This document shows positions 1-8,399 of a stretch of 64,000 nt of DNA, piece after piece. Position 1 is the first letter of the stretch; each line of letters begins with the position of its first letter. The notes under the pieces are model-generated. The model worked only from the letters and a program-made list of their open reading frames with translations, made no database searches and had not been told where the DNA came from. This stretch comes from JBEKHT01 sp050012135 (lineage in GTDB: Bacteria; Chloroflexota; Anaerolineae; Anaerolineales; RBG-16-64-43): positions 32,144-96,143 of the forward strand of contig JBEKHT010000004.1 in assembly GCA_050012135.1 (NCBI GenBank), written 5' to 3'. The position numbers and the translations under genes are program-made.

Positions 1-335
1 AAACCGCGCCAAAGCTGGGACAAAATCACGCCCGAATTCCCGCGGGCCCCCATCAGCGCCCCTTGAGCCAATGCGTGGGCCACCTTGCCTACATTTCGTT
101 CATCCAGACTTATGATCTCCCGACAGGCGGCCTGCATGGTCAGCACCATGTTCGTGCCCGTGTCTCCGTCCGGCACGGGGAACACGTTCAGGGCGTTGAC
201 CGTTTGCTGGTTTGCGCTCAGCCAGGAAAGTCCTGCGTTGGCAAGGAACTTGAGCAGGATGCCGTCTACCTGCCTCAGATCGAGTCGGGAACGAGCCAAG
301 GGGGGGTCCTGTCGCTCAACCGGGTCGATGCCCAT
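1..335 (-). CDS. DAK2-domain protein, FakA/YloV-like (N-terminal part)
   Basis: Only the first 111 codons are inside the window; the gene runs off the left edge. The product begins as a DAK2 (DhaL-type) domain: the metal/nucleotide-binding stretch NVFPVPDGDTGTNM at about residues 56-69 and the later GALMGARGNSGVILSQ at about 95-110 are typical. In Firmicutes the same domain starts FakA, the ATP-dependent fatty-acid kinase subunit, and the gene lies beside an Asp23-family gene as here. The ATG at 335 lies 20 nt inside the end of the upstream Asp23 gene, which suggests translational coupling. Function as fatty-acid kinase is inferred from family and context, since the C-terminal DegV-partner-binding part is not visible. 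Confidence 0.85.
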   Translation of the reverse strand, partial: MGIDPVERQDPPLARSRLDLRQVDGILLKFLANAGLSWLSANQQTVNALNVFPVPDGDTGTNMVLTMQAACREIISLDERNVGKVAHALAQGALMGARGNSGVILSQLWRG

Positions 336-732
336 GGGGAAAGCCTGCTGGGTCCCGAGAGGTTTCAGCCCATGAATCTGGGTTGCTCACTCGCAGGTCT
401 TGAACATGGATATTCACCTCCCGAACGGGGAGCCCCAAGGTGCGCTCAATCTGGTAGTGAACGGAGTCGGCCATGCTGCGGGCCACGGCGGCGATGCGCG
501 TGCCGTACTCCAGAATGACGTACAGATCAATGGAGATCTCGTCTCCGCCATAGCGTATCTCCACACCCTGGCGAGGATCCCGGGCAGGAGGGTGCATGAA
601 GCTTTCAAAGCAGCCTCGCGCGGCCATCCCCACCACACCATAGGATTGCAGAGCGGCCTGGCTGGCCAGCGTCGCGATGGCCCGTCGGGAGACACGGATG
701 TTGCCGAGTGGAGCGTTTTCGCCCGTCGTCAT
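316..732 (-). CDS. Asp23/Gls24 family envelope stress response protein
   Basis: A 138-residue protein of the Asp23/Gls24 (DUF322) family. The family pattern is visible: an opening NIRVSRRAIATLASQAAL segment, the central DLYVILEYGTRIAAVARS strand and helix, and the late REVNIHVQDLRV strand. These small proteins sit near the membrane or cell pole, and in Firmicutes one is paired with FakA. Either GTG at 738 or ATG at 732 can start; the ATG is preferred because a purine-rich AGGTGG lies just upstream. The downstream DAK2 gene overlaps its 3' end by 20 nt, so the two are probably one operon. rpmB is divergent. No obvious minus-strand promoter was recognised. Confidence 0.85.
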   Translation of the reverse strand: MTTGENAPLGNIRVSRRAIATLASQAALQSYGVVGMAARGCFESFMHPPARDPRQGVEIRYGGDEISIDLYVILEYGTRIAAVARSMADSVHYQIERTLGLPVREVNIHVQDLRVSNPDSWAETSRDPAGFPHGHRPG

Positions 733-767
733 GCCCACCTCAGCCCAATCCCTGGTTGATGAGGATC

Positions 768-796
768 TTGCTCCAATCCGCCCGCTGTGGTAAGAT
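768..796 (+). promoter_or_regulatory. Sigma70-type promoter for rpmB
   Basis: TTGCTC at 768-773 and TAAGAT at 791-796 are separated by 17 bp, with a TGG extension directly before the -10. Transcription would start near 803, about 38 nt before the rpmB start codon. Read from the sequence only. Confidence 0.6.
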
Positions 797-840
797 CGCC
801 GAGATCAGGCCAAATAAGACAGAAATGGAAGGTTATGGCT

Positions 841-1023
841 ATGGCCAAGTGTGAGAACTGCGGGAAGACTCTGACGTTCGGCCACAATCGGAGCTTCTCG
901 AACCGCGCAACCCGCCGGGCTTTTCGGCCGAACTTACAAAAGGTAGCGATTTGGCAAGGAAAGCGTAAGCTGCAGAAAACCCTTTGCGCGAGATGCCTGC
1001 GCACGTTGGTCAAGACGGCCTGA
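841..1023 (+). CDS. rpmB: 50S ribosomal protein L28
   Basis: A 60-residue L28 protein. The start MAKCENCGKTL, the GHNRSFSNRATRRAF segment and the late CARCLRTL are diagnostic. It has two CxxC pairs (CENC and CARC), so this is the zinc-ribbon (C+) form. ATG codons occur at 835 and 841; GGAAGG at about 826-831 is well spaced only for 841. It is monocistronic, with its own promoter and a Rho-independent terminator 20 nt after the stop. The rpmB / asp23 / fakA grouping is common in bacteria, although here rpmB is divergent from the other two. Confidence 0.95.
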   Translation: MAKCENCGKTLTFGHNRSFSNRATRRAFRPNLQKVAIWQGKRKLQKTLCARCLRTLVKTA

Positions 1024-1043
1024 AAGAAGGGGGCTTCTGCTGT

Positions 1044-1072
1044 GTCGGTGGTTGCGAAACCACCGACTTTTT
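1044..1072 (+). terminator. Rho-independent terminator of rpmB
   Basis: A perfect 10-bp stem, GTCGGTGGTT (1044-1053) with AACCACCGAC (1058-1067), closes a 4-nt GCGA loop and is followed by a T-rich tract. It starts about 20 nt after the rpmB stop codon. Confidence 0.9.
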
Positions 1073-1232
1073 CTTGTCGGCTTGGCATTCTCCTCGCAAC
1101 CTCAACACTCGCGTAATCATACCTGCCCGCGAAGAAAAAGACAATAGCAGGCCAACTCATGCCTGGAGAAACTGAGTCTGGGGGCTGGCGGGAGAGGTTC
1201 AAGAGGCCCCAGAACTGCGAGCCAGACCCCGC

Positions 1233-2744
1233 ATGAGCCGAGTGACGCCTGGGCGAGCAAGATTGGTTCTTGTGCTCTTGGCAGGAGCTGGAGCTATCCT
1301 GGCCTGCTCGCGCGCGGGCGTGGCTTTGCCCGCCGGGACCCTCCCCACGACGACCAGCGGCCTGGGCACCGCTGGGCCAACGCCCTTTCTGCCTCTGCCT
1401 CGCTCCCGCGGGACTCCTACGCCCGACGCCACCCGGCCTTACACAGAGCCGACCAAGGCCCCCAGCGTCTACACCGTCCAGCCGGGAGACACCCTCGGCT
1501 CCATTGCGCAGAAGTTCGGGGTGAGCCTGGAAGGTCTGGAGGCTCTCAACCCTCTGCCGGATCCCAGCCAGCTCGCTGTCGGGGAGCAAATTCAAATCCC
1601 GGTGCCCGAATCGGAAACCCCGGGCCCAAGCTTCAAGATCATTCCTGATTCGGAGGAAGTGTACGGACCCTCGACCCTTGGATTTGACGTGCCTGCATTC
1701 GTTCAATCCAAGGGGGGCTACCTGGCCTCCTATCGGGAGGTTGTGGATGGCCGCGATCAGTCCGGAGCGGAGATCGTCCTTCTGGTGGCCCAAGAGTATT
1801 CGGTCAACCCGCGCTTGCTGCTCTCGATCCTCGAGTACCAGAGCCGGTGGGTGACCGGCGCTGATCCAGGGGCCTTCCGGCGGGACTACCCGATTGTTTA
1901 CCTGCAGGGCCGAAGTGGCCTCTATCTTCAGCTCACCTGGGCTGCCAACGAGCTTAATCGCGGCTATTACATCTGGCGGGCGGGCGGCACGGACTACTGG
2001 GATCTCGCCGATGGCCAAGTCGTTCGGGTCGGCCCCGGAATCAATGCGGGAACGGCGGCGGTCCAGCATTTCTTCGGTCTCATTTCCTCCAGGGCGGACT
2101 GGGAAGCCGCCATATCGCCCACCGGCCTATTCGCCACCTATGAGGATCTCTTTGGCTACCCCTTCGATTGGGCCCTTGACCCTCTGGTCCCAGCCAATTT
2201 GCAGCAGCCCGTCCTTCACCTGCCGTTTCAACGGGGTGTAACATGGTACTTCACGGGGGGACCCCACGCGGCTTGGGACGAGGGGTCGGCCTGGGGGGCG
2301 TTGGACTTCGCACCTTCGGACAACGCCCTGGGATGCACCCCCTCCGCCTCCTGGGAGGTGGCCGCGGCTCCTGGAGTGATTGTTCGAAGTGGCGGGGGCG
2401 AGGTGATCCTCGACCTGGATGGCGACGGTTACGAGCAGACCGGGTGGGTCCTGCTCTACATGCACGTTGCCACGCAAGACCGGATCGCCGCCGGAACCCG
2501 AGTCAAGACGGGTGATTTGATCGGGCATCCCTCTTGCGAGGGTGGAGTCTCGACCGGGACGCATCTGCATTTCGCCCGGAAGTTCAACGGCGAGTGGATC
2601 TCGGCCGACGGCCCCATCCCTTTCAACCTGGACGGGTGGGTTTCGAGTGGGACAGGTCAGGAGTACGACGGCGACTTTTCTCGGGCCGGCACAACCCTGG
2701 AAGCATGCGAGTGCCGAGGCCAGGACAATGCCATTACTCCCTAG
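1233..2744 (+). CDS. LysM and M23 peptidase lipoprotein, tandem copy 1
   Basis: A 503-residue predicted lipoprotein. An N-terminal hydrophobic segment ends in the lipobox-like ILACS at about residue 25, followed by a Pro/Thr-rich linker. A LysM domain (YTVQPGDTLGSIAQKFGV) lies at about 79-125, then a helical central region of unknown role, then a C-terminal M23-type domain. Metallopeptidase residues are present: His345 and Asp358 (ALDFAP), a YMH motif, and HLH at 444-446. Known M23 enzymes cut peptidoglycan cross-bridges or stems; LysM binds the glycan. It is the first of three tandem paralogues (next starts 9 nt after the stop). The H to D spacing of 13 is longer than the usual four, so substrate is uncertain. 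Confidence 0.85.
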   Translation: MSRVTPGRARLVLVLLAGAGAILACSRAGVALPAGTLPTTTSGLGTAGPTPFLPLPRSRGTPTPDATRPYTEPTKAPSVYTVQPGDTLGSIAQKFGVSLEGLEALNPLPDPSQLAVGEQIQIPVPESETPGPSFKIIPDSEEVYGPSTLGFDVPAFVQSKGGYLASYREVVDGRDQSGAEIVLLVAQEYSVNPRLLLSILEYQSRWVTGADPGAFRRDYPIVYLQGRSGLYLQLTWAANELNRGYYIWRAGGTDYWDLADGQVVRVGPGINAGTAAVQHFFGLISSRADWEAAISPTGLFATYEDLFGYPFDWALDPLVPANLQQPVLHLPFQRGVTWYFTGGPHAAWDEGSAWGALDFAPSDNALGCTPSASWEVAAAPGVIVRSGGGEVILDLDGDGYEQTGWVLLYMHVATQDRIAAGTRVKTGDLIGHPSCEGGVSTGTHLHFARKFNGEWISADGPIPFNLDGWVSSGTGQEYDGDFSRAGTTLEACECRGQDNAITP

Positions 2745-2753
2745 GAGGAGCTC

Positions 2754-4349
2754 TTGCACTTGAAGTCCAGATCCCCGAGACGTCCTCAGGGACGAGCGCG
2801 CCTCGGTCTGGCGGCGCTCACCGTGGTTGCGGCGGCATTGGCTTGCTCTCGCGAAGGAGTCGTCTTGCCCGGGGCAGGAACCCCGCTCCCCACCGTTTTG
2901 CTGGATCTAGCCGCGCCCACTGCGACCACTCCTTTGTCGCTCCCCAGTGCGACCGCCACGTGGGCTGATTCAACCCAGACTCCCATGCCGGTCTGGACGC
3001 TGCCCCCCCTCGCCAGCCCGACTTTCCCCGCCACCGCGACCGTCCTGGCGACGTCGAGCCGATCTCTGCTCTACGTCGCGCAAGCGGGGGACACACTCCG
3101 GACTGTAGCGATACGCTTTGGGGTCGCGCCACAGGATATTCAGGCCTACGCCGGGGGCCTTCCCGGTCAGGGTCTTCTCAATCCGGGACAGCAGCTGATC
3201 ATCCCATCGCGCCTGGGGACCACCACCCCTGTGGAGCAGCTCGTCCCAGACAGCGAAATGGTTTACTCGCCAGCCGCCGCCGCCTTCGATCCGTCGGCCT
3301 TCTCCCGGCGCATGGGTGGATACCTGGCCAATTACCAGGACACCAGCGCCGACCTCGGGAGCGGACCGTCGATCCTGAAGGATCTTGCCCTGGACAACTC
3401 GATCAATCCCAAGATCCTGCTGACCCTGATGGAGCAGGGGAGTGGCTGGGTGACCCAACCCTCGCCCTCCCCAGCCCTGCGGGAATACCCGATGGGCATC
3501 CTCGATCCAAACCTGAAGGGGCTGGTCTCCCAACTCGTGGAAGCCACCAACCGCCTAAGCATCGGCTACTATGGCTGGAGGGATGCCAGCCTGCTTGAAC
3601 TCAAGTTTGGGGATGGGACTTCCTTGCGATTGGCGCCCAACTTGAATGCAGGCTCCGTGGCGCTCCTGTATTACTTTTCGCTGGAGGCGGCTGACCAGGC
3701 CAGCTGGCAGCGTGATCTGCAGCAATTCCTGGCCACCCACAAGAAGTTCTTCGGGGACCCTTTCGCGAACGTAGATCGGTTCGAACCGCTCTACTACCCA
3801 GACTTGAAGCAACCGACCCTGGAGTTGCCCTTTCTCCCCGGACAGCGGTGGGCCCTGACGGGAGGTCCACATGGTGCCTGGGAACATGAGGGTGCCCAGG
3901 CGGCGCTTGATTTCGCCCCACCCGCGGTCGCTCCTGGCTGCACCCCATCAACGCTGTGGGCGACGGCCGTTGCCCCTGGGCTCGTAGTGAGAAGCGGGGG
4001 TGGGGTCGTGGTCCTGGATCTCGACGGAGACGGCCAGGAGGAGACGGGCTGGGATATTCTTTATCTTCACATCGCGAGCCAGGGCCGGGTGCCGGTCGGC
4101 ACGCGGGTGGAGACCGGCGATATCCTGGGTCATCCTTCTTGCGAAGGAGGAATTGCAACAGGTACCCACGTCCACATCGCGCGCAAGTTTAACGGCGAGT
4201 GGATTGAGGCCGCCGGTCCGCTCCCTTTTGATCTCAGCGGCTGGGTGGCTCAGGGCGGGAACGACCCCTATGAGGGGTCCCTGCAGCGGGGGAATGACAG
4301 GGCGGTGGCATGTGCTTGCGCCTCTTTCCAGACTCTGGTCTGGCGGTGA
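2754..4349 (+). CDS. LysM and M23 peptidase lipoprotein, tandem copy 2
   Basis: A 531-residue paralogue of the preceding gene with the same order of parts: lipobox (ALACS at about residue 31), a long Thr/Pro linker, LysM at about 103-150 (YVAQAGDTLRTVAIRFGV), the shared central region, and a C-terminal M23 domain with a PHGAW His, an ALDFAP Asp, LHIASQ and HVH at 472-474. All expected zinc and catalytic residues are therefore kept. The TTG start at 2754 is chosen because GGAGG lies just before it and the lipoprotein signal follows directly; it begins 9 nt after copy 1 ends, so the genes are probably co-transcribed. Confidence 0.85.
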   Translation: MHLKSRSPRRPQGRARLGLAALTVVAAALACSREGVVLPGAGTPLPTVLLDLAAPTATTPLSLPSATATWADSTQTPMPVWTLPPLASPTFPATATVLATSSRSLLYVAQAGDTLRTVAIRFGVAPQDIQAYAGGLPGQGLLNPGQQLIIPSRLGTTTPVEQLVPDSEMVYSPAAAAFDPSAFSRRMGGYLANYQDTSADLGSGPSILKDLALDNSINPKILLTLMEQGSGWVTQPSPSPALREYPMGILDPNLKGLVSQLVEATNRLSIGYYGWRDASLLELKFGDGTSLRLAPNLNAGSVALLYYFSLEAADQASWQRDLQQFLATHKKFFGDPFANVDRFEPLYYPDLKQPTLELPFLPGQRWALTGGPHGAWEHEGAQAALDFAPPAVAPGCTPSTLWATAVAPGLVVRSGGGVVVLDLDGDGQEETGWDILYLHIASQGRVPVGTRVETGDILGHPSCEGGIATGTHVHIARKFNGEWIEAAGPLPFDLSGWVAQGGNDPYEGSLQRGNDRAVACACASFQTLVWR

Positions 4350-4367
4350 GAGCCTATTCGGCGTGAC

Positions 4368-5846
4368 ATGAATGCTAGGCATGGGAATCTCATCATCGCC
4401 CTAACCCTGCTGGGTCTTGCCGCCTGCCTGCCCCAACCCTTGCTGGAACAGCCCGCCCCCACCCAGCCAGCCGTGTCGGTTCCCGCGAATCCGAGCAGCA
4501 ACCAGCCCACACCACTGCCCCAACGCCTGCCCATCGTGCCCGGGCAGATCATGGACTATCCAGCCCAGTCCGGTGACACACTCCCGGCAGTGGCCGCGCA
4601 TTTTAACACCACGGTGGATGCGGTTCGGGCGGCGAATTCGTGGTTGCCTCGGGATGTCACGACCCTCGCCCCGGGAAAGGACCTACGAGTCCCGGCGTAC
4701 TTCGCTCCCTTCACCGGAACCTCCTTCAAGATCCTTCCGGATAGCGAGGTAGTCAACAGCCCGGGCTTGGCGGGATTCAACCTCCAGGCGGTGGTGGAAG
4801 AAAAGGCCGGCTACCTTTCTCGCTACCAGGCTTATGCCTTCGATTCGACCCGGCCGGGGTGGGACATCGTTCAGGTTGTTGCTCAGACCTACTCCCTCAG
4901 CCCGCGACTCTTGCTCGCCCTGCTGCAGTTCCGATCAGGGTGGCTGACCAATCCCTCTCCGACCCAAGGAGAAATCGACTACCCTCTCGGTTTTCACGAT
5001 CCGGTTTGGAAGGGACTAGCCCAGCAACTGACCTGGGCGGCCGAGCAGCTGAACAATGGCTATTACGGTTGGCGGATTGGCAGTTTGACACAGATTCAGC
5101 TTGCGGACGGTCGAGTGACGCGCCCCGACCTGTACCAAAACGCCGGAACGGTGGCCGTGCAGTTCTTGCTGGCCCAGTATTTCGGCCAGGATCAATTTGA
5201 TCAAGCGGTTGGGCCTCAAGGGTTTGTCCAAACCTACCGGTCTCTTTTCGGCGATCCTTTCTCCAAGGCCGTTACCTTGATGGCTGGGAGCCTCCGCCAA
5301 CCGACCCTCTCGCTGCCTTTTGAGCCCGGTCACTTTTGGGCCTTCACCGGCGCACCGCATCCCGCCTGGGGCGACTCCCTGCCTTGGGGTGCGCTGGACT
5401 TTGCGCCGCCCTCAACGATCAAGGGCTGTGCGGACAGCGAGGAATGGGTTGTGGCCCCGGCCGGCGGGATCGTGGCCCGAAGTGAGCCCGCCACGGTAAT
5501 CCTCGACCTGGATGGGGACGGGGACGAGCGAACGGGCTGGGTTGTCCTCTTCTACCACATCGCCGACCAGGATCGCGTCCCGCAGGGGACCGTCCTCAAG
5601 GAGGGGGACCGCATCGGTCATCCTTCCTGCGAGGGAGGGCGAGCCACGGGCGACAACGTGCATATGGCGCGCCGATACAACGGGGAATGGATTCCTGCCT
5701 CCGGTCCCCTGGCGTTTGACCTGAGCGATTGGGTGGCAGCCAGCGGGGGCACTCCCTATCTCGGTACCCTGACCAGAGGCCTGGTCACCATGTCGGCCTG
5801 CAGTTGCACCGTCTTCTCCAACGAACTCGCCTTGCCCGGCCCTTGA
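4368..5846 (+). CDS. LysM and M23-like lipoprotein, tandem copy 3, probably inactive
   Basis: A 492-residue third paralogue: lipobox GLAACL at about residue 20, short Pro-rich linker, LysM at about 63-110, the shared central region, and a C-terminal M23-like domain. The first His (APHPAW), the Asp (ALDFAP) and the FYH histidine are kept, but the final HxH is changed: residues 430-432 are Asn-Val-His where copies 1 and 2 have His-Leu/Val-His. In characterised M23 enzymes such as LytM the first His of this motif is catalytic and the second binds zinc, so this copy may bind metal without cutting. An amidase-activator-like or binding role is possible but not shown. Confidence 0.8.
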   Translation: MNARHGNLIIALTLLGLAACLPQPLLEQPAPTQPAVSVPANPSSNQPTPLPQRLPIVPGQIMDYPAQSGDTLPAVAAHFNTTVDAVRAANSWLPRDVTTLAPGKDLRVPAYFAPFTGTSFKILPDSEVVNSPGLAGFNLQAVVEEKAGYLSRYQAYAFDSTRPGWDIVQVVAQTYSLSPRLLLALLQFRSGWLTNPSPTQGEIDYPLGFHDPVWKGLAQQLTWAAEQLNNGYYGWRIGSLTQIQLADGRVTRPDLYQNAGTVAVQFLLAQYFGQDQFDQAVGPQGFVQTYRSLFGDPFSKAVTLMAGSLRQPTLSLPFEPGHFWAFTGAPHPAWGDSLPWGALDFAPPSTIKGCADSEEWVVAPAGGIVARSEPATVILDLDGDGDERTGWVVLFYHIADQDRVPQGTVLKEGDRIGHPSCEGGRATGDNVHMARRYNGEWIPASGPLAFDLSDWVAASGGTPYLGTLTRGLVTMSACSCTVFSNELALPGP

Positions 5847-6154
5847 CAACCGGCGCTGCAACCATCGGGCCCACGGCGATCGAGGGCGTGGACGGATCGG
5901 GTTCCGGTCCGGCCTGACGACTGCTTGCCTCTCGGTCCCGGGAGGCGTTGTCCAAGGATCGGACCCGAGTCCTGGGAGGATCCGGACCCTCCATCCTGGC
6001 CGGAATCCGGAGACAGGGCGTAGCGGGCGGGCTGAGTATGCCCCTCTTGCAGTTCGACCTGCTCGCCGCCTAGTCCCGTTGCACGGGATCATGTGGATGC
6101 CTCCGGTCAGGCCTGGAAACATGGGTCAGGGGATTCCTGGCCTGGATCTCTGCC
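5847..6154. other. Intergenic stretch, no gene seen
   Basis: About 310 bp between the third LysM/M23 gene and the rnpB promoter. Only short frames without family resemblance or ribosome-binding sites occur here, and no convincing terminator was found. Confidence 0.5.
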
Positions 6155-6183
6155 TTGACTGGTTTTGAGCCAACAATTAGACT
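6155..6183 (+). promoter_or_regulatory. Sigma70-type promoter for rnpB
   Basis: TTGACT (6155-6160) and TAGACT (6178-6183) with a 17-bp spacer. The predicted transcription start about 7 nt later coincides with the first base of the P1 helix of RNase P RNA near 6190. Confidence 0.75.
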
Positions 6184-6189
6184 CAGCTC

Positions 6190-6680
6190 GGGGTCCCAAG
6201 TTGGCCGGGCGATCGCGTCGTGCCGGAGTCGAGTGCTGAGCGCTTGCCCCGGTGCGCCGAGGAAAGTCCGCGCTCCAGAGAGCTAGACGCCGGGCAATGC
6301 CCGGGGCGGGGCGACCTGCCGGAAGAGGGCCACAGAGAAGAAGATTGCCGCGGAGCTCTCGGGCCACGCGGCGAGGGTGAAAGGGTGGTGTAAGAGACCA
6401 CCGGCGTCGGCAGCAATGTCGACGGCCAGGCAACCCCCGTCTGGAGCAAGGCCAAACAGAGGCGAATCCCAGTGGGGTAGCACCCAATGGGTGCGGGCTG
6501 GCTCGGCCCGCCCAGCCTCGGGTAGGCTGCTTGAGCCGCACGGCAACGTGTCGGTCGAGATAGATGATCGCCGCCGGCCTGTGAGAAGGACGAAGCCGCA
6601 AGGCGTAAACTGCTTTGGAGGGTCAACCCCTTCCAGAAGGCCGGCACAGAACGCGGCTTACAGGTCAACTTGGGCCCCCC
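6190..6680 (+). ncRNA. rnpB: RNase P RNA, bacterial type A
   Basis: The catalytic RNA that removes 5' leaders from pre-tRNAs. Conserved elements are visible: GAGGAAAGTCCGCGCTCC near 6258, AGGGTGAAAGGGTGG near 6373, the GGCAACCCCCGTCTGGAGC block (with CAAGGCCAAA) near 6428, and the terminal ACAGAACGCGGCTTACAG near 6648. The ends were set by the P1 helix: GGGGTCCCAAGTTG at 6190-6203 pairs with CAACTTGGGCCCCC at 6666-6679. A promoter ends 7 nt before. No strong terminator follows; mraZ begins about 220 nt downstream from its own promoter. Confidence 0.95.
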
Positions 6681-6784
6681 ACTTGAGGACTGCCGCAAAC
6701 CCCCTCGGAACCCCGCTCGCCACACTCCAACACCCGCAACGGGCCTAGTTTCCTGACGCATGCCTTAAAACTTTGCGTTGCCAC

Positions 6785-6813
6785 TTGTCCCAGTGGGGGA
6801 AAACGCATATACT
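6785..6813 (+). promoter_or_regulatory. mraZ (dcw cluster) promoter
   Basis: TTGTCC (6785-6790) and TATACT (6808-6813), 17-bp spacer. The predicted start near 6820 falls inside the array of MraZ boxes immediately downstream, as expected for an autorepressed promoter. Confidence 0.75.
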
Positions 6814-6849
6814 GTGGGCGCAAGTGGGAGAAAGTGGAAGGCGGTGGGC
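6814..6849 (+). promoter_or_regulatory. MraZ operator: four 10-bp-spaced boxes
   Basis: GTGGGC (6814), GTGGGA (6824), GTGGAA (6834) and GTGGGC (6844) are direct repeats with an exact 10-bp period, directly after the -10 box. MraZ is known to bind such G/T-rich direct repeats upstream of its own gene in other bacteria. A further GTGGGG at 6793 lies between the -35 and -10 boxes. Repression of the whole cluster by MraZ is inferred. Confidence 0.85.
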
Positions 6850-6900
6850 TGGGCGCCGGGAAAACCCCGGCGTCCCCGCTTAAGGAGAAGAGGCGAACAT

Positions 6901-7347
6901 ATGTTCTTGGGAGAGTTTGAGCATGCTCTGGACGACAAGGGTAGGCTCACGATCCCGGCCAAACTCCGGGCGGGGTTTGCGGCTGGAGCCGTGGTAACGC
7001 GGGGATTCGAGCCTTGCCTCGTCGTCTATCCGCTCGAGACCTTCCGCCTCTTGGAGCAGAAGGCCCATGGGCTGACCCCCACGGACCCTTCCCACAGAGC
7101 GATCTTCCGACTGCTCTTCGGCGGCGCAGCCGATGTGGCCCTTGACTCCGTCGGTCGCGTCCTGATTCCCCCCTACCTGCGAACCTATGCGGCTCTTGCA
7201 ACCCAGGTGGTCGTGGTCGGAGCGGGGCAGTACATCGAAGTCTGGGATGCGGGCAAGTGGAGTGAACAGCTGGCCACGCTCAATGATGCCGAGTCCAACT
7301 CGCGACGCTTTGTCTCATTGGATCTGGCGACCGGTGGGATCCCGTGA
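6901..7347 (+). CDS. mraZ: Transcriptional regulator MraZ
   Basis: A 148-residue MraZ with the two AbrB-like (SpoVT-AbrB fold) halves: MFLGEFEHALDDKGRLTIPA at the start and DVALDSVGRVLIPPYLR at about residues 77-93. It forms ring-shaped oligomers that bind the tandem boxes upstream of its gene. The ATG at 6901 follows AAGGAG at suitable distance. It is the first gene of the dcw cluster; its stop codon overlaps the GTG start of rsmH. Confidence 0.95.
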   Translation: MFLGEFEHALDDKGRLTIPAKLRAGFAAGAVVTRGFEPCLVVYPLETFRLLEQKAHGLTPTDPSHRAIFRLLFGGAADVALDSVGRVLIPPYLRTYAALATQVVVVGAGQYIEVWDAGKWSEQLATLNDAESNSRRFVSLDLATGGIP

Positions 7348-8399
7348 GTGAAGATGCCCTCCGCCCGAAAGCCGGAGGGCAACCCGAGAGGGAAGGGGGC
7401 AGCCCCCTCAGGGCGCACGACCCAGTACTTTACCAAGAGGTACTCGATTGGCTGGACCCTCGAGAGGGAGGGCGCTACATCGACGCGACCATCGGCGGCG
7501 GGGGCCATGCCTGGGGAATCCTCGAGCGATCGTCCCCGAGCGGATTGCTCCTGGGAATCGATCGAGACCCGCAGGCGCTGGAGTTCGCGCGCCAGCATTT
7601 GGTCCGGTTTTCCAGTCGGATCATCTTGCGCCACGAGAACTTTCGTTTTCTGGAGAGGCTGGTGGAAGAACTGAAGTGGGGGCAGGTGGACGGAGTCTTG
7701 CTGGATCTGGGCCTTTCCTCTCTGCAGCTGGGCGAGGCACTTCGCGGCTTCTCTTTTCGGGAGGATGGACCGCTGGACATGCGGTTTGATCCGGGGGGCA
7801 AAACGACCGCCGGGGAGTTGGTCAACACTCTCTCGGAGGAGGAGCTCGCAAGGCTCCTTTTCGTGTATGGCGAGGAGAAACTGAGTCGCACCATCGCCCG
7901 CGCGATAGTGCGTGCCCGACCGCTCCGTTCGACTGTTGAGTTGGCTGAGGTGATTGAACGTTGCGTCATCCGCAAGCTGGCAGGTCGAAGAGGGCATTGG
8001 AGGATCCATCCCGCAACGCGGACATTCCAGGCCCTGCGTATCGCGGTGAATGAGGAACTGCAGGCTCTCGAGGAGGCGCTTCCCCAGGCGGGGAATGTGC
8101 TGCGGCCGGGCGGCCGGCTGGCGGTAATCTCCTTCCATTCCCTGGAGGACCGGATCGTGAAGCAATTCTTGCGGCGGAACTCGAGGCGCTTCGACCGCAG
8201 GGGCGGCCCGATAGCTCCTCCGGCGGGCGAAGAGCCCGGGTTCCAATTCGAACCCACCCACAAGCCGATTCGTCCCGGGGAGGCCGAACTGCGCGCCAAC
8301 CCGCGGTCCCGGAGTGCCAGACTGCGCGTGGCCCAGAAGGTCGAGGGAGGCTGGACATCCGCGAGGGAACGACTGGGACCAGCCGGCACCCGCCCATGA
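7344..8399 (+). CDS. rsmH: 16S rRNA (cytosine1402-N4)-methyltransferase
   Basis: A 351-residue RsmH (MraW). The opening HDPVLYQEVLDWL, the SAM-binding DATIGGGGHAWGIL at about 47-60, GIDRDPQAL, the DGVLLDLGLSSLQL segment, and the C-terminal ISFHSLEDRIVKQF block are all characteristic. It methylates 16S rRNA at C1402 using SAM. The GTG start overlaps the mraZ stop by 4 nt, and the stop overlaps the ftsL start (ATGA), so translation is coupled along the cluster. Confidence 0.95.
   Translation: MSEDALRPKAGGQPEREGGSPLRAHDPVLYQEVLDWLDPREGGRYIDATIGGGGHAWGILERSSPSGLLLGIDRDPQALEFARQHLVRFSSRIILRHENFRFLERLVEELKWGQVDGVLLDLGLSSLQLGEALRGFSFREDGPLDMRFDPGGKTTAGELVNTLSEEELARLLFVYGEEKLSRTIARAIVRARPLRSTVELAEVIERCVIRKLAGRRGHWRIHPATRTFQALRIAVNEELQALEEALPQAGNVLRPGGRLAVISFHSLEDRIVKQFLRRNSRRFDRRGGPIAPPAGEEPGFQFEPTHKPIRPGEAELRANPRSRSARLRVAQKVEGGWTSARERLGPAGTRP

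Noticed and set aside
729..2069. A 446-codon minus-strand frame
   Set aside because: It runs antisense through rpmB, its terminator and the first LysM/M23 gene; long antisense frames are expected in GC-rich DNA.
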